From an uncultured Acidobacteriota bacterium (GTDB lineage Bacteria > Acidobacteriota > Terriglobia > Terriglobales > Acidobacteriaceae), in contig CAINND010000116.1 in the NCBI GenBank assembly GCA_903851035.1, positions 1-50,348 on the forward strand: a DNA stretch of 50,348 nt, written 5' to 3'. The position numbers were made by a program, and so were the translations under genes. The notes below the pieces were generated by a model. That model was given only the letters and a program-made list of their open reading frames with translations. It had not been told where the DNA came from and searched no databases. Position 1 is the first letter of the stretch. Every line of letters begins with the position of its first letter. Shown piece by piece: positions 8,350-15,883 of the stretch.

Positions 8350-9744
8350 ATGAGTTTCGTAATCTGTTTATTCGCACTTTTTTTCCTGATGTTTGTTGCA
8401 TACAGGGGCTTTAGCGTCATTCTTTTCGCGCCTATCGCCGCCCTGTTGGCCGTACTGCTTACCAGTCCTTCCTCGGTGCTTCCCGTGTACAGCAACATGT
8501 TCATGGAAAGCATGGTGGTCTTCGTCAAAAACTACTTCCCGGTCTTCATGCTGGGCGCCATCTTCGGCAAGCTGATTGAGATCTCAGGTTTTGCCAAGTC
8601 CATCGTGCACTCGGTGGTCAAGCTGCTGGGCCCGTCGCGCGCCATGCTTTCCATCGTGGCCGTCTGCGCGCTGCTCACCTACGGCGGCGTCTCGCTGTTC
8701 GTGGTGGTCTTTGCCGTGTACCCGTTCGCCGTGGAGCTCTTCCGCGAAGTCAACATCCCCAAGCGCCTTATCCCGGCCACCATCGCCATGGGCGCCTTCA
8801 CCTTCACCATGGATTCGCTGCCGGGCACGCCGCAGATCCAGAACATCATCCCCACCACGTTCTTCAAGACCAACGCCTTTGCCGCGCCCATCCTGGGCTC
8901 GCTTGGCGCGCTGTTCATCCTGATCGTGGGCATGGCGTTCCTCGACCATCGCCGCCGTCAGGCCGCCAAGGCCGGTGAAGGCTACGGCACCGGGCACCTG
9001 AATGAGCCCGAGCCGATTGAACTGACCCAGTTGTGCAATCCGTGGATCGCCATCTCGCCGCTGTTCGTAGTCGGCATCATGAACATGGTGATCACCCGCT
9101 GGATCATCCCGCACTTCTATGGCGACACAACCACGATTCAGCTCACCGCTACCGCAAAGCCCATCATCGTCCCGGTGTCAAAGATGGTCGGCATCTGGTC
9201 GGTGGAAGCCGCCCTGGTACTGGGCATCCTGACCGTGGTCGCCTTTGGCTGGACGAAGATTCACTCCAAGTTCGCCGAGGGCACAAAGAGCGCCATCGGT
9301 GGCGCCCTGCTGGCCAGCCTGAACACGGCCAGCGAGTACGGCTTCGGCTCGGTCATCGCCGCGCTGCCCGGCTTCCTGCTGATCCGCGACGCCCTGGGCC
9401 ATGTGCCCAACCCGCTGGTCAAGGAAGCAGTCAGCGTCAACGTGCTGGCCGGCATCACCGGTTCGGCCTCCGGCGGCATGAGCATTGCCCTGGCCGCCAT
9501 GAGCGATCAGTTCATCGCCGCCGCCAACGCCGCCCACATCCCAATGGAAGTGCTGCATCGCGTGGCCGCCATGGCCAGTGGCGGCATGGATACCCTGCCG
9601 CACAACGGCGCGGTCATCACCCTGTTGGCAGTCACCGGCTTGACCCACAAACAGTCCTACAAGGACATCTTCGCCATCACCTGCATCAAGACCACCGCCG
9701 TCTTCGTGGTGATTGGTCTGTTCTACCTGACGCACCTGGTTTAG
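8350..9744 (+). CDS. GntP-family proton/organic-acid symporter
   Basis: 464-aa polytopic membrane permease. It begins with a hydrophobic helix (SFVICLFALFFLMFVAYRGF) and shows roughly a dozen further hydrophobic segments, with GntP-like features such as TYGGVSLFVVVF, MDSLPGTPQIQN and GITGSASGGMSIALAAM. The ATG at 8350 is chosen because CAGGAGG lies seven bases upstream; the open frame reaches back to 8188 but that part is not protein-like. GntP members carry gluconate, and relatives next to short-chain acid genes carry hydroxybutyrate-like acids. Here it is likely to import the acid activated by the CoA-transferase at 362-1963. The substrate is inference. Confidence 0.85.
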   Translation: MSFVICLFALFFLMFVAYRGFSVILFAPIAALLAVLLTSPSSVLPVYSNMFMESMVVFVKNYFPVFMLGAIFGKLIEISGFAKSIVHSVVKLLGPSRAMLSIVAVCALLTYGGVSLFVVVFAVYPFAVELFREVNIPKRLIPATIAMGAFTFTMDSLPGTPQIQNIIPTTFFKTNAFAAPILGSLGALFILIVGMAFLDHRRRQAAKAGEGYGTGHLNEPEPIELTQLCNPWIAISPLFVVGIMNMVITRWIIPHFYGDTTTIQLTATAKPIIVPVSKMVGIWSVEAALVLGILTVVAFGWTKIHSKFAEGTKSAIGGALLASLNTASEYGFGSVIAALPGFLLIRDALGHVPNPLVKEAVSVNVLAGITGSASGGMSIALAAMSDQFIAAANAAHIPMEVLHRVAAMASGGMDTLPHNGAVITLLAVTGLTHKQSYKDIFAITCIKTTAVFVVIGLFYLTHLV

Positions 9745-9785
9745 ACGGTTGCGCGCCTCTCCTGGGCGCGCGATCGGACGGAAGC

Positions 9786-9819
9786 AGCGCCGGTTTGGAG
9801 CGAGCCGGCGCTGTTTTTT
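9786..9819 (+). terminator. Rho-independent terminator of the acyl-CoA operon
   Basis: AGCGCCGG (9786-9793) and CCGGCGCT (9805-9812) form a perfect 8-bp stem with an 11-base loop, followed by G and six T (9814-9819). It separates the operon from the LysR gene promoter immediately downstream. Confidence 0.85.
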
Positions 9820-9823
9820 GCTG

Positions 9824-9832
9824 TGATATAAT
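9824..9832 (+). promoter_or_regulatory. Extended -10 promoter for the LysR gene
   Basis: TGATATAAT (TG at 9824-9825, TATAAT at 9827-9832) is a perfect extended -10 element, 26 bases before the ATG. The -35 position falls inside the terminator stem and is GC-rich, so recognition would depend on the extended -10. Confidence 0.65.
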
Positions 9833-9858
9833 CCCGCTGTCCCTAAAGGAATATCCCA

Positions 9859-10803
9859 ATGGAACTGCGACTGTTTCGCTACTTTGTGGCGGTGGCCGAG
9901 GAGTTGAATGTCACTCGCGCGGCCGAACAGTTGCATACCGCTCAGCCCTCGCTCAGCCAGCAGATTCGCCAACTGGAAAGCATCGTCGGCACCCCCCTGT
10001 TTTTGCGTGACAAACATCGCCTGCAATTGACCGACGCCGGCCGCGTGCTGTTGCCCGCCGCCAAGTCCGTGCTGGCTTCCACCGAAGACGCCCTGGCCGC
10101 CGCCCGCGCCGTGGCTCGAAGTGCGGAGTGGACCATCTCTCTCGGCATGGTTCCCGGCCCCGAAGGTAAGATCTTTTCGTACATTCTTCCCATCCTGTTG
10201 CGCAATCATCCCGACCTGCAACTGCTGCTCAAGACCATGACCGCCCCGGAGCAGATTCACGCCCTGCATCGGCGGGAGATCAACGCCGGCTTTCTGCGTG
10301 GCCCCATCAGTTTGCCGGAGATCAGCAGCGAGGTGTACATGCGCGAGGAGGTTGTCGCCGTCATCCCGCAATCCTCGCCGCTGGCGGAGTACGACCGCAT
10401 CCCCGTATCGGAGCTGGCCAAGCTGAAGCTCATCTCCATCTCCGCCGAAATAGCGCCCGCCGTGCACGACATTGCGGAAGAAATTGAGCGCCGCGCCGGA
10501 GTCAAATTCACGCGCGGCTTCAACACGGAAAACCTGATGACCTCGCTCAACGCCGTGGCATCGGGCTTCGGCTTCTGCTTCTTCTCCGTGTATGTGGATG
10601 AGATTGTGCCCAAGGGCGTGGTGACGCGGCCGCTGGAGATGGATCCGCCACCGCTGCTGGACCTGCTGTTTGCCTATCGCACCGATGACACCATGCCGGC
10701 ACTGATGCGAGTCGTCAGCCTGGTGCGCGACAACTCGCCCTTCCACCTGGAAGGCACTACCCTGTCGCGGCCGCGGGTACGGCCGCATATCATTTCGCTC
10801 TAG
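9859..10803 (+). CDS. LysR-type transcriptional regulator
   Basis: 314-aa LysR regulator with an N-terminal winged helix-turn-helix (about 1-60; LNVTRAAEQLHTAQPSLSQQIRQLE is split over residues 16-40) and a C-terminal periplasmic-binding-protein-like effector domain (about 92-300). The start of the helix-turn-helix resembles the CbnR/BenM/CatM subgroup that senses organic acids. It follows the acyl-CoA operon in the same direction but has its own promoter and lies behind a terminator, so it is a candidate regulator of that operon. Targets and ligand are inference. Confidence 0.9.
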   Translation: MELRLFRYFVAVAEELNVTRAAEQLHTAQPSLSQQIRQLESIVGTPLFLRDKHRLQLTDAGRVLLPAAKSVLASTEDALAAARAVARSAEWTISLGMVPGPEGKIFSYILPILLRNHPDLQLLLKTMTAPEQIHALHRREINAGFLRGPISLPEISSEVYMREEVVAVIPQSSPLAEYDRIPVSELAKLKLISISAEIAPAVHDIAEEIERRAGVKFTRGFNTENLMTSLNAVASGFGFCFFSVYVDEIVPKGVVTRPLEMDPPPLLDLLFAYRTDDTMPALMRVVSLVRDNSPFHLEGTTLSRPRVRPHIISL

Positions 10804-10812
10804 GCCCGCCTG

Positions 10813-11451
10813 CTACACCCGCGTCAGCGAGTGTCCCATCTTCTGCTTCTTGGTCAGCATGTAACGTTCCGCGCTGGGCCGTGGAGTCACTTCGCACGGC
10901 ACCCGCTCCTGCACCTGGATGCCGGCCGCCGCCACCGCCGCGCTCTTCGCCGGATTGTTGGTCAACAGGCGCAGCCGTTGCACGCCCAGCCGCCGCAGCA
11001 TGGCCACCGGCAGGGCAAAGTCGCGCAGATCGGCCGCGAAGCCCAGGTGCTCGTTGGCCTCCACCGTGTCCAGCCCGCCATCCTGCAAACTGTAGGCGCG
11101 CAGCTTGGACATCAACCCGATGCCGCGCCCCTCCTGCTTCTCGTAAATCAGCACGCCCACGCCTTCGGCGGCGATCAACTGCATCGCCAGTTCGAGCTGC
11201 GCGCCGCAATCGCAACGCTCCGAGCCGAATACATCTCCGGTCAAACACTGCGAGTGGATGCGCACCAGCGGCGCGCCTTCCCGCGGATTGCCCATCACCA
11301 GCGCCACCGCCTCTTCAACGCCGTGCGCGGTGCCGCGCTCAAAGCCCAGCATGCGGAACTCACCCCAGCGCGTGGGCAGCCGCGTGGCCGCCACCTGGCG
11401 CACGCCATACTCGTCATTCAAGGCAAACGTTTCCTGCTCCAGGGCTCTCAT
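10813..11451 (-). CDS. ribA: GTP cyclohydrolase II
   Basis: 212-aa RibA: opens the imidazole ring of GTP to give 2,5-diamino-6-ribosylamino-pyrimidinone phosphate, the first committed step of riboflavin synthesis. Zinc ligands Cys69, Cys80 and Cys82 ([17 protein letters not shown]) and the catalytic segment QEGRGIGL are all present. Many bacteria fuse this domain to RibB; here the two are separate, with a four-base overlap (ATGA) to ribB upstream. Expression should be under the FMN riboswitch at 12213-12342. Convergent with the LysR gene, nine bases apart. Confidence 0.95.
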   Translation of the reverse strand: MRALEQETFALNDEYGVRQVAATRLPTRWGEFRMLGFERGTAHGVEEAVALVMGNPREGAPLVRIHSQCLTGDVFGSERCDCGAQLELAMQLIAAEGVGVLIYEKQEGRGIGLMSKLRAYSLQDGGLDTVEANEHLGFAADLRDFALPVAMLRRLGVQRLRLLTNNPAKSAAVAAAGIQVQERVPCEVTPRPSAERYMLTKKQKMGHSLTRV

Positions 11452-12110
11452 CGTCCGGCCCCGGTAATGTGATCGGCCAGCTCGGCAATGCTGAGGATGA
11501 CCATATCGTGACGCGCCGCAAAGTTCGTTATCTCCTCGCCCTTGGCCATCGTGCCGTCGGGGTTGGTCAGTTCGCAGAGCACGGCCGCCGGCTGCAATCC
11601 CGCCAGCCGCGCCATCTCCACCGAACCCTCGGTGTGGCCGCGGCGCTCCAACAAGCCTCCGGCAGCGGCACGCAGCGGAAAGACATGACCCGGGCTGACC
11701 AGATCCTCGGGCTGCGCGTTCTCCGCAATCGCCGTCAGGATGGTGGTCACGCGGTCGGCGGCTGAAACGCCGGTGGTCACGCCCTCGCGCGCTTCAATAC
11801 TGACGGTGAAGGCCGTGCGATAGCGGCTCTCGTTGTTGCTCACCATCAGCGGCGGGCGCAGATGATCGATCGCCGTGCCGGTCAGGCAAAGGCAGACGAT
11901 GCCGCTGCACTCGCGGATGAGCGTGGCCATGCTGGCCGGGGTGATCTTCTCGGCGGCCAGGATGAGGTCGGCCTCATTCTCGCGGTCAAAGTCATCCACC
12001 AGCAGCACGGGATGACCGCGCCGCATATCGGCGATGGCACGTTGCAATCGTTGAGGAAAGTGATTGGCCGCGGGCTGCGGCAGAACCTGTACGGCAGAAA
12101 GTGCTGACAT
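11448..12110 (-). CDS. ribB: 3,4-dihydroxy-2-butanone 4-phosphate synthase
   Basis: 220-aa RibB, which converts ribulose 5-phosphate to dihydroxybutanone phosphate plus formate for the riboflavin xylene ring. Family motifs are seen: [12 protein letters not shown] (residues 39-50), [12 protein letters not shown] (65-76), [12 protein letters not shown] and the C-terminal [14 protein letters not shown]. Start: ATG with AGGAG nine bases upstream. It is the first gene behind the FMN riboswitch and overlaps ribA. Confidence 0.95.
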   Translation of the reverse strand: MSALSAVQVLPQPAANHFPQRLQRAIADMRRGHPVLLVDDFDRENEADLILAAEKITPASMATLIRECSGIVCLCLTGTAIDHLRPPLMVSNNESRYRTAFTVSIEAREGVTTGVSAADRVTTILTAIAENAQPEDLVSPGHVFPLRAAAGGLLERRGHTEGSVEMARLAGLQPAAVLCELTNPDGTMAKGEEITNFAARHDMVILSIAELADHITGAGR

Positions 12111-12111
12111 T

Positions 12112-12152
12112 TGAAACGCTCCTCGTTTGAGAAATCGACGAAAAACGTTTCA
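12112..12152 (-). promoter_or_regulatory. Possible Shine-Dalgarno-sequestering helix of the ribB leader
   Basis: Reading the minus strand, TGAAACG (12152-12146) can pair with CGTTTCA (12118-12112). The second arm ends two bases before the ribB ATG and directly abuts the ribosome site AGGAG (12123-12119), which falls in the enclosed loop. No U-run terminator is visible between the aptamer and the gene, so this hairpin is a candidate expression platform acting on translation. Inference from pairing only. Confidence 0.4.
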
Positions 12153-12212
12153 GGGCTTGCGATTCGCACCAAGGGGATCCGCGCGGAGATACACCTCCGC
12201 ACGCTCTACTTT

Positions 12213-12342
12213 GGCGGTCTTCTTCCATCCGGACTTTCACCGTCGGCCCCGGAGTTACACCGGATCTGCTGACCCTGCTTACGCAGGCGCTCGCGGGCTT
12301 TCACCGCCGGTGGGGAGTTACACCCCGCCCTGAAGACGTACG
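12213..12342 (-). promoter_or_regulatory. FMN riboswitch (RFN element)
   Basis: The minus-strand sequence matches the conserved RFN core: TTCAGGGCGGGGTGTAACTC, then CCCACCGGCGGTGAAAGCCC, a variable arm, CCGGTGTAACTCCGGGGCCG, and ACGGTGAAAGTCCGGATGG. The ends GTCTTC and GAAGAC close helix P1. It lies about 100 bases upstream of ribB in the ribBA leader. FMN binding should shut down riboflavin gene expression. Confidence 0.95.
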
Positions 12343-12447
12343 CCTCTTGCAACTACCATTCTACGCTGCTTTGGCAAAAGATGAACGCACGAAGGTCATA
12401 CTTCTTTTGTATCAAGCCATACGCCGTACACATGAATACCGTTTGTT

Positions 12448-13689
12448 TTACAGCAGATGCACCATCACCTGCTCGCCAGCGTCAACTTCCTCACGCTCTG
12501 CCGGCAGCACGGCCACGGCGTTGGCCTCCATCATGGTGCGGACCAGGCCCGTCGCCTGCTTGCCCGCGCTGTAGGCCAGGTAGCGGCCCCCGGCGTACTC
12601 AAGGCGGATGCGCACCAGCGCCGTATATCCCTTGACCTTGCGTAAAGGAGTTTGCAGCGTGGCCGCCATCATCACGCGCACACACTCCCGCTGGCCCATC
12701 ATGCGGCGCAAGGCGGGCGCCACAAACTCCTCAAAGGTCAGCATGGAAGACACCGGGTTGCCGGGCAGCGCAAAAACCGGAAGCCCATCGCGCATGCCAA
12801 AGGCCATCGCCTTGCCGGGCTTTACCTTGATGCGATGGAAGAGCATGCGCACACCCAGCGACTCCAGCACCTCGCTCACCAGGTCGCGGTCGCCCACGCT
12901 GATGCCGGCCGAGGTAATCAGCGCATCGTAGCCCAGGCCCGCAATGAATTTTTCGCGATGGCTCTCCTCGGTGTCGCGCGCAATGCCCAGCAGGATGGGC
13001 TCCGCTCCGACGGCGCGCACGGCGGCGGCCAGCGAGCATGCATTGCTGTTCACAATCTGCCCCGCTCCGGGCTCGCTGCCCAGCTCCACCAGCTCGTCGC
13101 CGGTGGCTACAATGGCCACTCGCGGTCTCCGCACCACCTGCACCCGCGCCTGTCCAAAATTGGCCAGCATGTTGATCTCATACGGACGCACCAGCCGGCC
13201 CGCGGCAAGGATGGTTTCCCCCTCCGCCACATCCTCACCCTGCAGGCGGATATGCTGCCCGCGTGTAACCTTGCCGGTCGCGCGCACCACTCCGTCGCGC
13301 TCCTCCGCATTCTCAATGGGCACCACGCTGTCGCAGCCTTCGGGCACCATGGCGCCGGTCATGATCTTGATGGCCGTGCCGCTCTCCACCCGGTGCGTGG
13401 GCAAATGCCCGGCGGGAACAAACTCCACAACCCGCAGCCCGCCGCCAGCCGCACAGTCCTCAGCGCGCACCGCATAGCCATCCATGGCGGAGTTGCTGAA
13501 GCGCGGCAGCGCCCACGGCGCGCGCACATCCTGGGCCAGCACACGGCCAAGCGAGTCAAGTAGCGCAACAGTCTCCGCGGAGAGCGGCATAACCGACTCC
13601 AGAATCTTCTGCCGCGCTTCCTCAAATCCCGGAGCATGTAAGCCCGGTGCGTTCTCTGTCCCCATCGAATCCCCTTTTGCCTCTGTCAT
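12448..13689 (-). CDS. moeA: Molybdopterin molybdenumtransferase MoeA
   Basis: 413-aa MoeA, which inserts molybdate into adenylylated molybdopterin. Visible signatures: FSNSAMDGYAVRAED near residue 60, GAMVPEGCDSVVPIE, GEDVAEGETIL, and the MoCF-biosynthesis domain with SAGISVGDRDLV and ALPGNPVSSMLTFEEF. The ATG at 13689 is chosen because it overlaps the mobBA stop (ATGA) and gives the usual family length; the frame stays open to 14049 but the upstream translation is antisense-like. Supplies cofactor to unseen molybdoenzymes. Confidence 0.95.
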   Translation of the reverse strand: MTEAKGDSMGTENAPGLHAPGFEEARQKILESVMPLSAETVALLDSLGRVLAQDVRAPWALPRFSNSAMDGYAVRAEDCAAGGGLRVVEFVPAGHLPTHRVESGTAIKIMTGAMVPEGCDSVVPIENAEERDGVVRATGKVTRGQHIRLQGEDVAEGETILAAGRLVRPYEINMLANFGQARVQVVRRPRVAIVATGDELVELGSEPGAGQIVNSNACSLAAAVRAVGAEPILLGIARDTEESHREKFIAGLGYDALITSAGISVGDRDLVSEVLESLGVRMLFHRIKVKPGKAMAFGMRDGLPVFALPGNPVSSMLTFEEFVAPALRRMMGQRECVRVMMAATLQTPLRKVKGYTALVRIRLEYAGGRYLAYSAGKQATGLVRTMMEANAVAVLPAEREEVDAGEQVMVHLL

Positions 13690-14801
13690 TTCCTGTCGCG
13701 CGAGTTCCCTGTCCCGCGCACTCGCTCCGCTTCCAGCTCCTGCGGAGTATTCACGTTCTTCCATCCATCGGCCAGCCCTTCCGGTGGCGCGGCCAGCAGG
13801 GTCTGCGGTAAATCCAGCAACGCTGAAGGACGCGCATCGCGCTCGGCATCCATGCACGCCTGCCGCTCCAACATCTCCAGCGCCTGCGGCTCGTACAAGG
13901 CCAGCATCGGGCAGGGATGCCCATCGGCTTGGCGCGGCACAACGGCCCACACGCCGGGCCTGCGCTGCGCCGCCAGCCATTCGATGTGTTCGGCCCTCAG
14001 GTGAGGATGATCGCAGGCAGCCACGATCCACGCCGCAGCGGGAGCCCAACGATGCGCGGCAATCAGCGCCGCACCCGGTCCGGCAAAGCCCGGAGCATCG
14101 GCCAGCCTCGGCATTGCCGCAAGCGTTGCAGGCAGTTCCCCCGTGCCCACGGCCACGGCCTCCGCGCCCACTACGCCATGCAGTGCCGTAGCGACGATCT
14201 CCGCCAACGTGCGCCCGTCAAATTCGACCAACTGCTTGGGCCGCCCCATGCGAGTGCTGCGCCCGCCGATCAATACTCCGCCGCACAGCCGCCGCGCGCG
14301 CCACGCACCGGGCAGCCACTCGCGCACAAAATCACGGAAGGCCGTTCGGCGGTCGCCATCCCACGGCAGCACGCGCAACACATTCGTAACCTCGGCGGGA
14401 GGCGCGCTCTCACTCTCGGCGCACAGCCATATTTTCGGCAGCGCAACATCCTTGTGGCCTTCCACCAGCAGCAGGTCGTGTTCGGCGCCCAGCCGTGCCA
14501 ACGTCACCTCCAGCGGCAGCAGCGAGTTTGCGCCACGCCGCTCGAACTGCTCACTGGGGCCGCGCAGGCTCACCGTGGCTCCGGCGCGGAAAAATCTGTC
14601 GCTGTCCTTGCCCTCGCGATCCACCTGGAAGCCGTGCGCGTCGTGCTTGATGGCCGCAACCCGCAGCCCACTGGCGACCAGATCGGCGATGGCCGCCTCC
14701 AGCAACGTCGTCTTGCCGCTGCCGGAGTAGCCGCACACGGCCAGCACCGGCGCGCCGCACTCCCAACTTTGACCTGCCGGATTGTTCGTCGCCGTGGACA
14801 T
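13686..14801 (-). CDS. MobB-MobA fusion: molybdopterin-guanine dinucleotide synthesis
   Basis: 371-aa two-domain protein. Residues 1-165 are MobB-like, with Walker A GYSGSGKTTL from residue 24. Residues about 173-371 are MobA (nucleotidyltransferase), with GGVLIGGRSTRMGRPKQ at 174-190, the GPGAALIAAHR segment and VAACDHPHL. It should transfer GMP to molybdopterin to give the MGD cofactor used by DMSO-reductase-family enzymes. MobB and MobA are usually separate. The MobA start motif deviates slightly (LIGGRS in place of the usual L.AGGxS). Overlaps moeA by four bases. Confidence 0.92.
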   Translation of the reverse strand: MSTATNNPAGQSWECGAPVLAVCGYSGSGKTTLLEAAIADLVASGLRVAAIKHDAHGFQVDREGKDSDRFFRAGATVSLRGPSEQFERRGANSLLPLEVTLARLGAEHDLLLVEGHKDVALPKIWLCAESESAPPAEVTNVLRVLPWDGDRRTAFRDFVREWLPGAWRARRLCGGVLIGGRSTRMGRPKQLVEFDGRTLAEIVATALHGVVGAEAVAVGTGELPATLAAMPRLADAPGFAGPGAALIAAHRWAPAAAWIVAACDHPHLRAEHIEWLAAQRRPGVWAVVPRQADGHPCPMLALYEPQALEMLERQACMDAERDARPSALLDLPQTLLAAPPEGLADGWKNVNTPQELEAERVRGTGNSRDRK

Positions 14802-14891
14802 GACTAATCAGTCTCTACGTTTCCCGCACGGCACGCAACATTTCTTGCCCGGGCACACACCAACGCCATCTTGCGGAAAATCACGCCGCGC

Positions 14892-14921
14892 TTGAGGCAT
14901 CCCGCCCGCATCGCGGATAAT
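14892..14921 (+). promoter_or_regulatory. Sigma-70-like promoter giving a near-leaderless transcript
   Basis: TTGAGG (14892-14897), 18-base spacer, GATAAT (14916-14921). The ATG of the next gene is at 14930, only eight bases beyond the -10, and there is no Shine-Dalgarno sequence. Transcription would begin at or within a few bases of the start codon. Confidence 0.5.
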
Positions 14922-14929
14922 AGGCGTAG

Positions 14930-15784
14930 ATGACTTCTCCTGTTTCCTCGCGCCTTCCGCGCTCCGCTCACTGGATACTGCTGCTGGCGCTTACGCTGGC
15001 GGCCGGTGCCCATGCCACGGACGTCTCCGCCACACCCGCCGCATCACCCAATGAGACATTGCGCCACGCCATCCAGGTGGAAAAGAACGCCGCAAAAGAT
15101 GGCTACTACATTTGGACCGACCGCCTGCAAAAGCCGCGCGGTTCGGTGACCAAGCTGATGGTGAGCACCCCCGTGGGCATCCTCAGCCGCACCGTAGCCA
15201 TCAACGACCGTCCCCTTACCGAAGAGGAGCGCAAGCAGGACGACGACCGCATCAACCGCCTGCTGGACCCCGCCAAGATGCAGGAGAAGGCCAAGCGCCA
15301 GCGCGAGGATCAGCAGCACATCGAGCGCCTGCTGGCCGCCATGCCCGACGGCTTCCACTGCGAGTACAACACCGCCCAGCGCGACGACCACAACCTGCAC
15401 CTGGACTGTGAGCCCAACCCCGGCTTCTCTCCGCCCAACTTTGAGTCGCAGATCCTCGGGGGCATGAAGGCCAGCATTGCCATTGACCGCGAGGATGGCC
15501 GCATCACGCGCATCGATGGCACGCTCTACAAGGACGTCAACTTCGGATGGGGCTTCCTCGGCCGGCTCAGCAAGGGGCACATCGAGGTGGTGCAGTCGCG
15601 CGTGGCAGGCAAACACTGGGGCATCCAGCGCCTGGCGCTCAGCTTCGATGGCCGCCTCATCGTCGTCAAGCCCCTGCATATCGAGGAGACGGAGACCAGT
15701 TGGGACTATCGTCCGGTACAGGCCATGACCGTGGCGCAGGCCCTGGAGTTTTTGCGCAGCGCGCCCTACAAGCCCGTGCGTTAA
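14930..15784 (+). CDS. Secreted protein of unknown function
   Basis: 284-aa protein that I do not recognise. It has a clear N-terminal signal peptide (Arg near residues 8-11, hydrophobic WILLLALTLAAGAHA, likely cleavage near residue 29). A polar region rich in Asp, Glu, Lys and Arg (about 95-135) looks like a charged helix or coiled coil. The rest is mixed alpha/beta with several aromatic residues (NFGWGFLGRLSKGH). It is expected in the periplasm or outer-membrane compartment. It stands alone with its own promoter between the mob/moe/rib cluster and lpd, and ends at a bidirectional terminator. Confidence 0.8.
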   Translation: MTSPVSSRLPRSAHWILLLALTLAAGAHATDVSATPAASPNETLRHAIQVEKNAAKDGYYIWTDRLQKPRGSVTKLMVSTPVGILSRTVAINDRPLTEEERKQDDDRINRLLDPAKMQEKAKRQREDQQHIERLLAAMPDGFHCEYNTAQRDDHNLHLDCEPNPGFSPPNFESQILGGMKASIAIDREDGRITRIDGTLYKDVNFGWGFLGRLSKGHIEVVQSRVAGKHWGIQRLALSFDGRLIVVKPLHIEETETSWDYRPVQAMTVAQALEFLRSAPYKPVR

Positions 15785-15828
15785 GCGCATCGACATTTAC
15801 AAATCTTCTTCCGCAGACCACACGCAGG

Positions 15829-15854
15829 AAAGCCCGGCCGCCAAGCCGGGCTTT
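15829..15854. terminator. Bidirectional terminator between the convergent secreted-protein and lpd genes
   Basis: AAAGCCCGGC (15829-15838) and GCCGGGCTTT (15845-15854) form a perfect 10-bp stem with a six-base loop. A/T runs at both ends make it usable on either strand. Confidence 0.8.
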
Positions 15855-15883
15855 CTGTGATTACCTTTGAACCTTTCACAAAC

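Noticed and set aside
9178-10788. 536-codon minus-strand open frame spanning the permease end and the LysR gene
   Set aside because: It runs antisense across a terminator and promoter and shows no family motif; both plus-strand genes are well supported.
13690-14049. Upstream extension of moeA
   Set aside because: It would overlap most of the MobA domain in another frame; the ATG at 13689 overlaps the mobBA stop and gives normal length.
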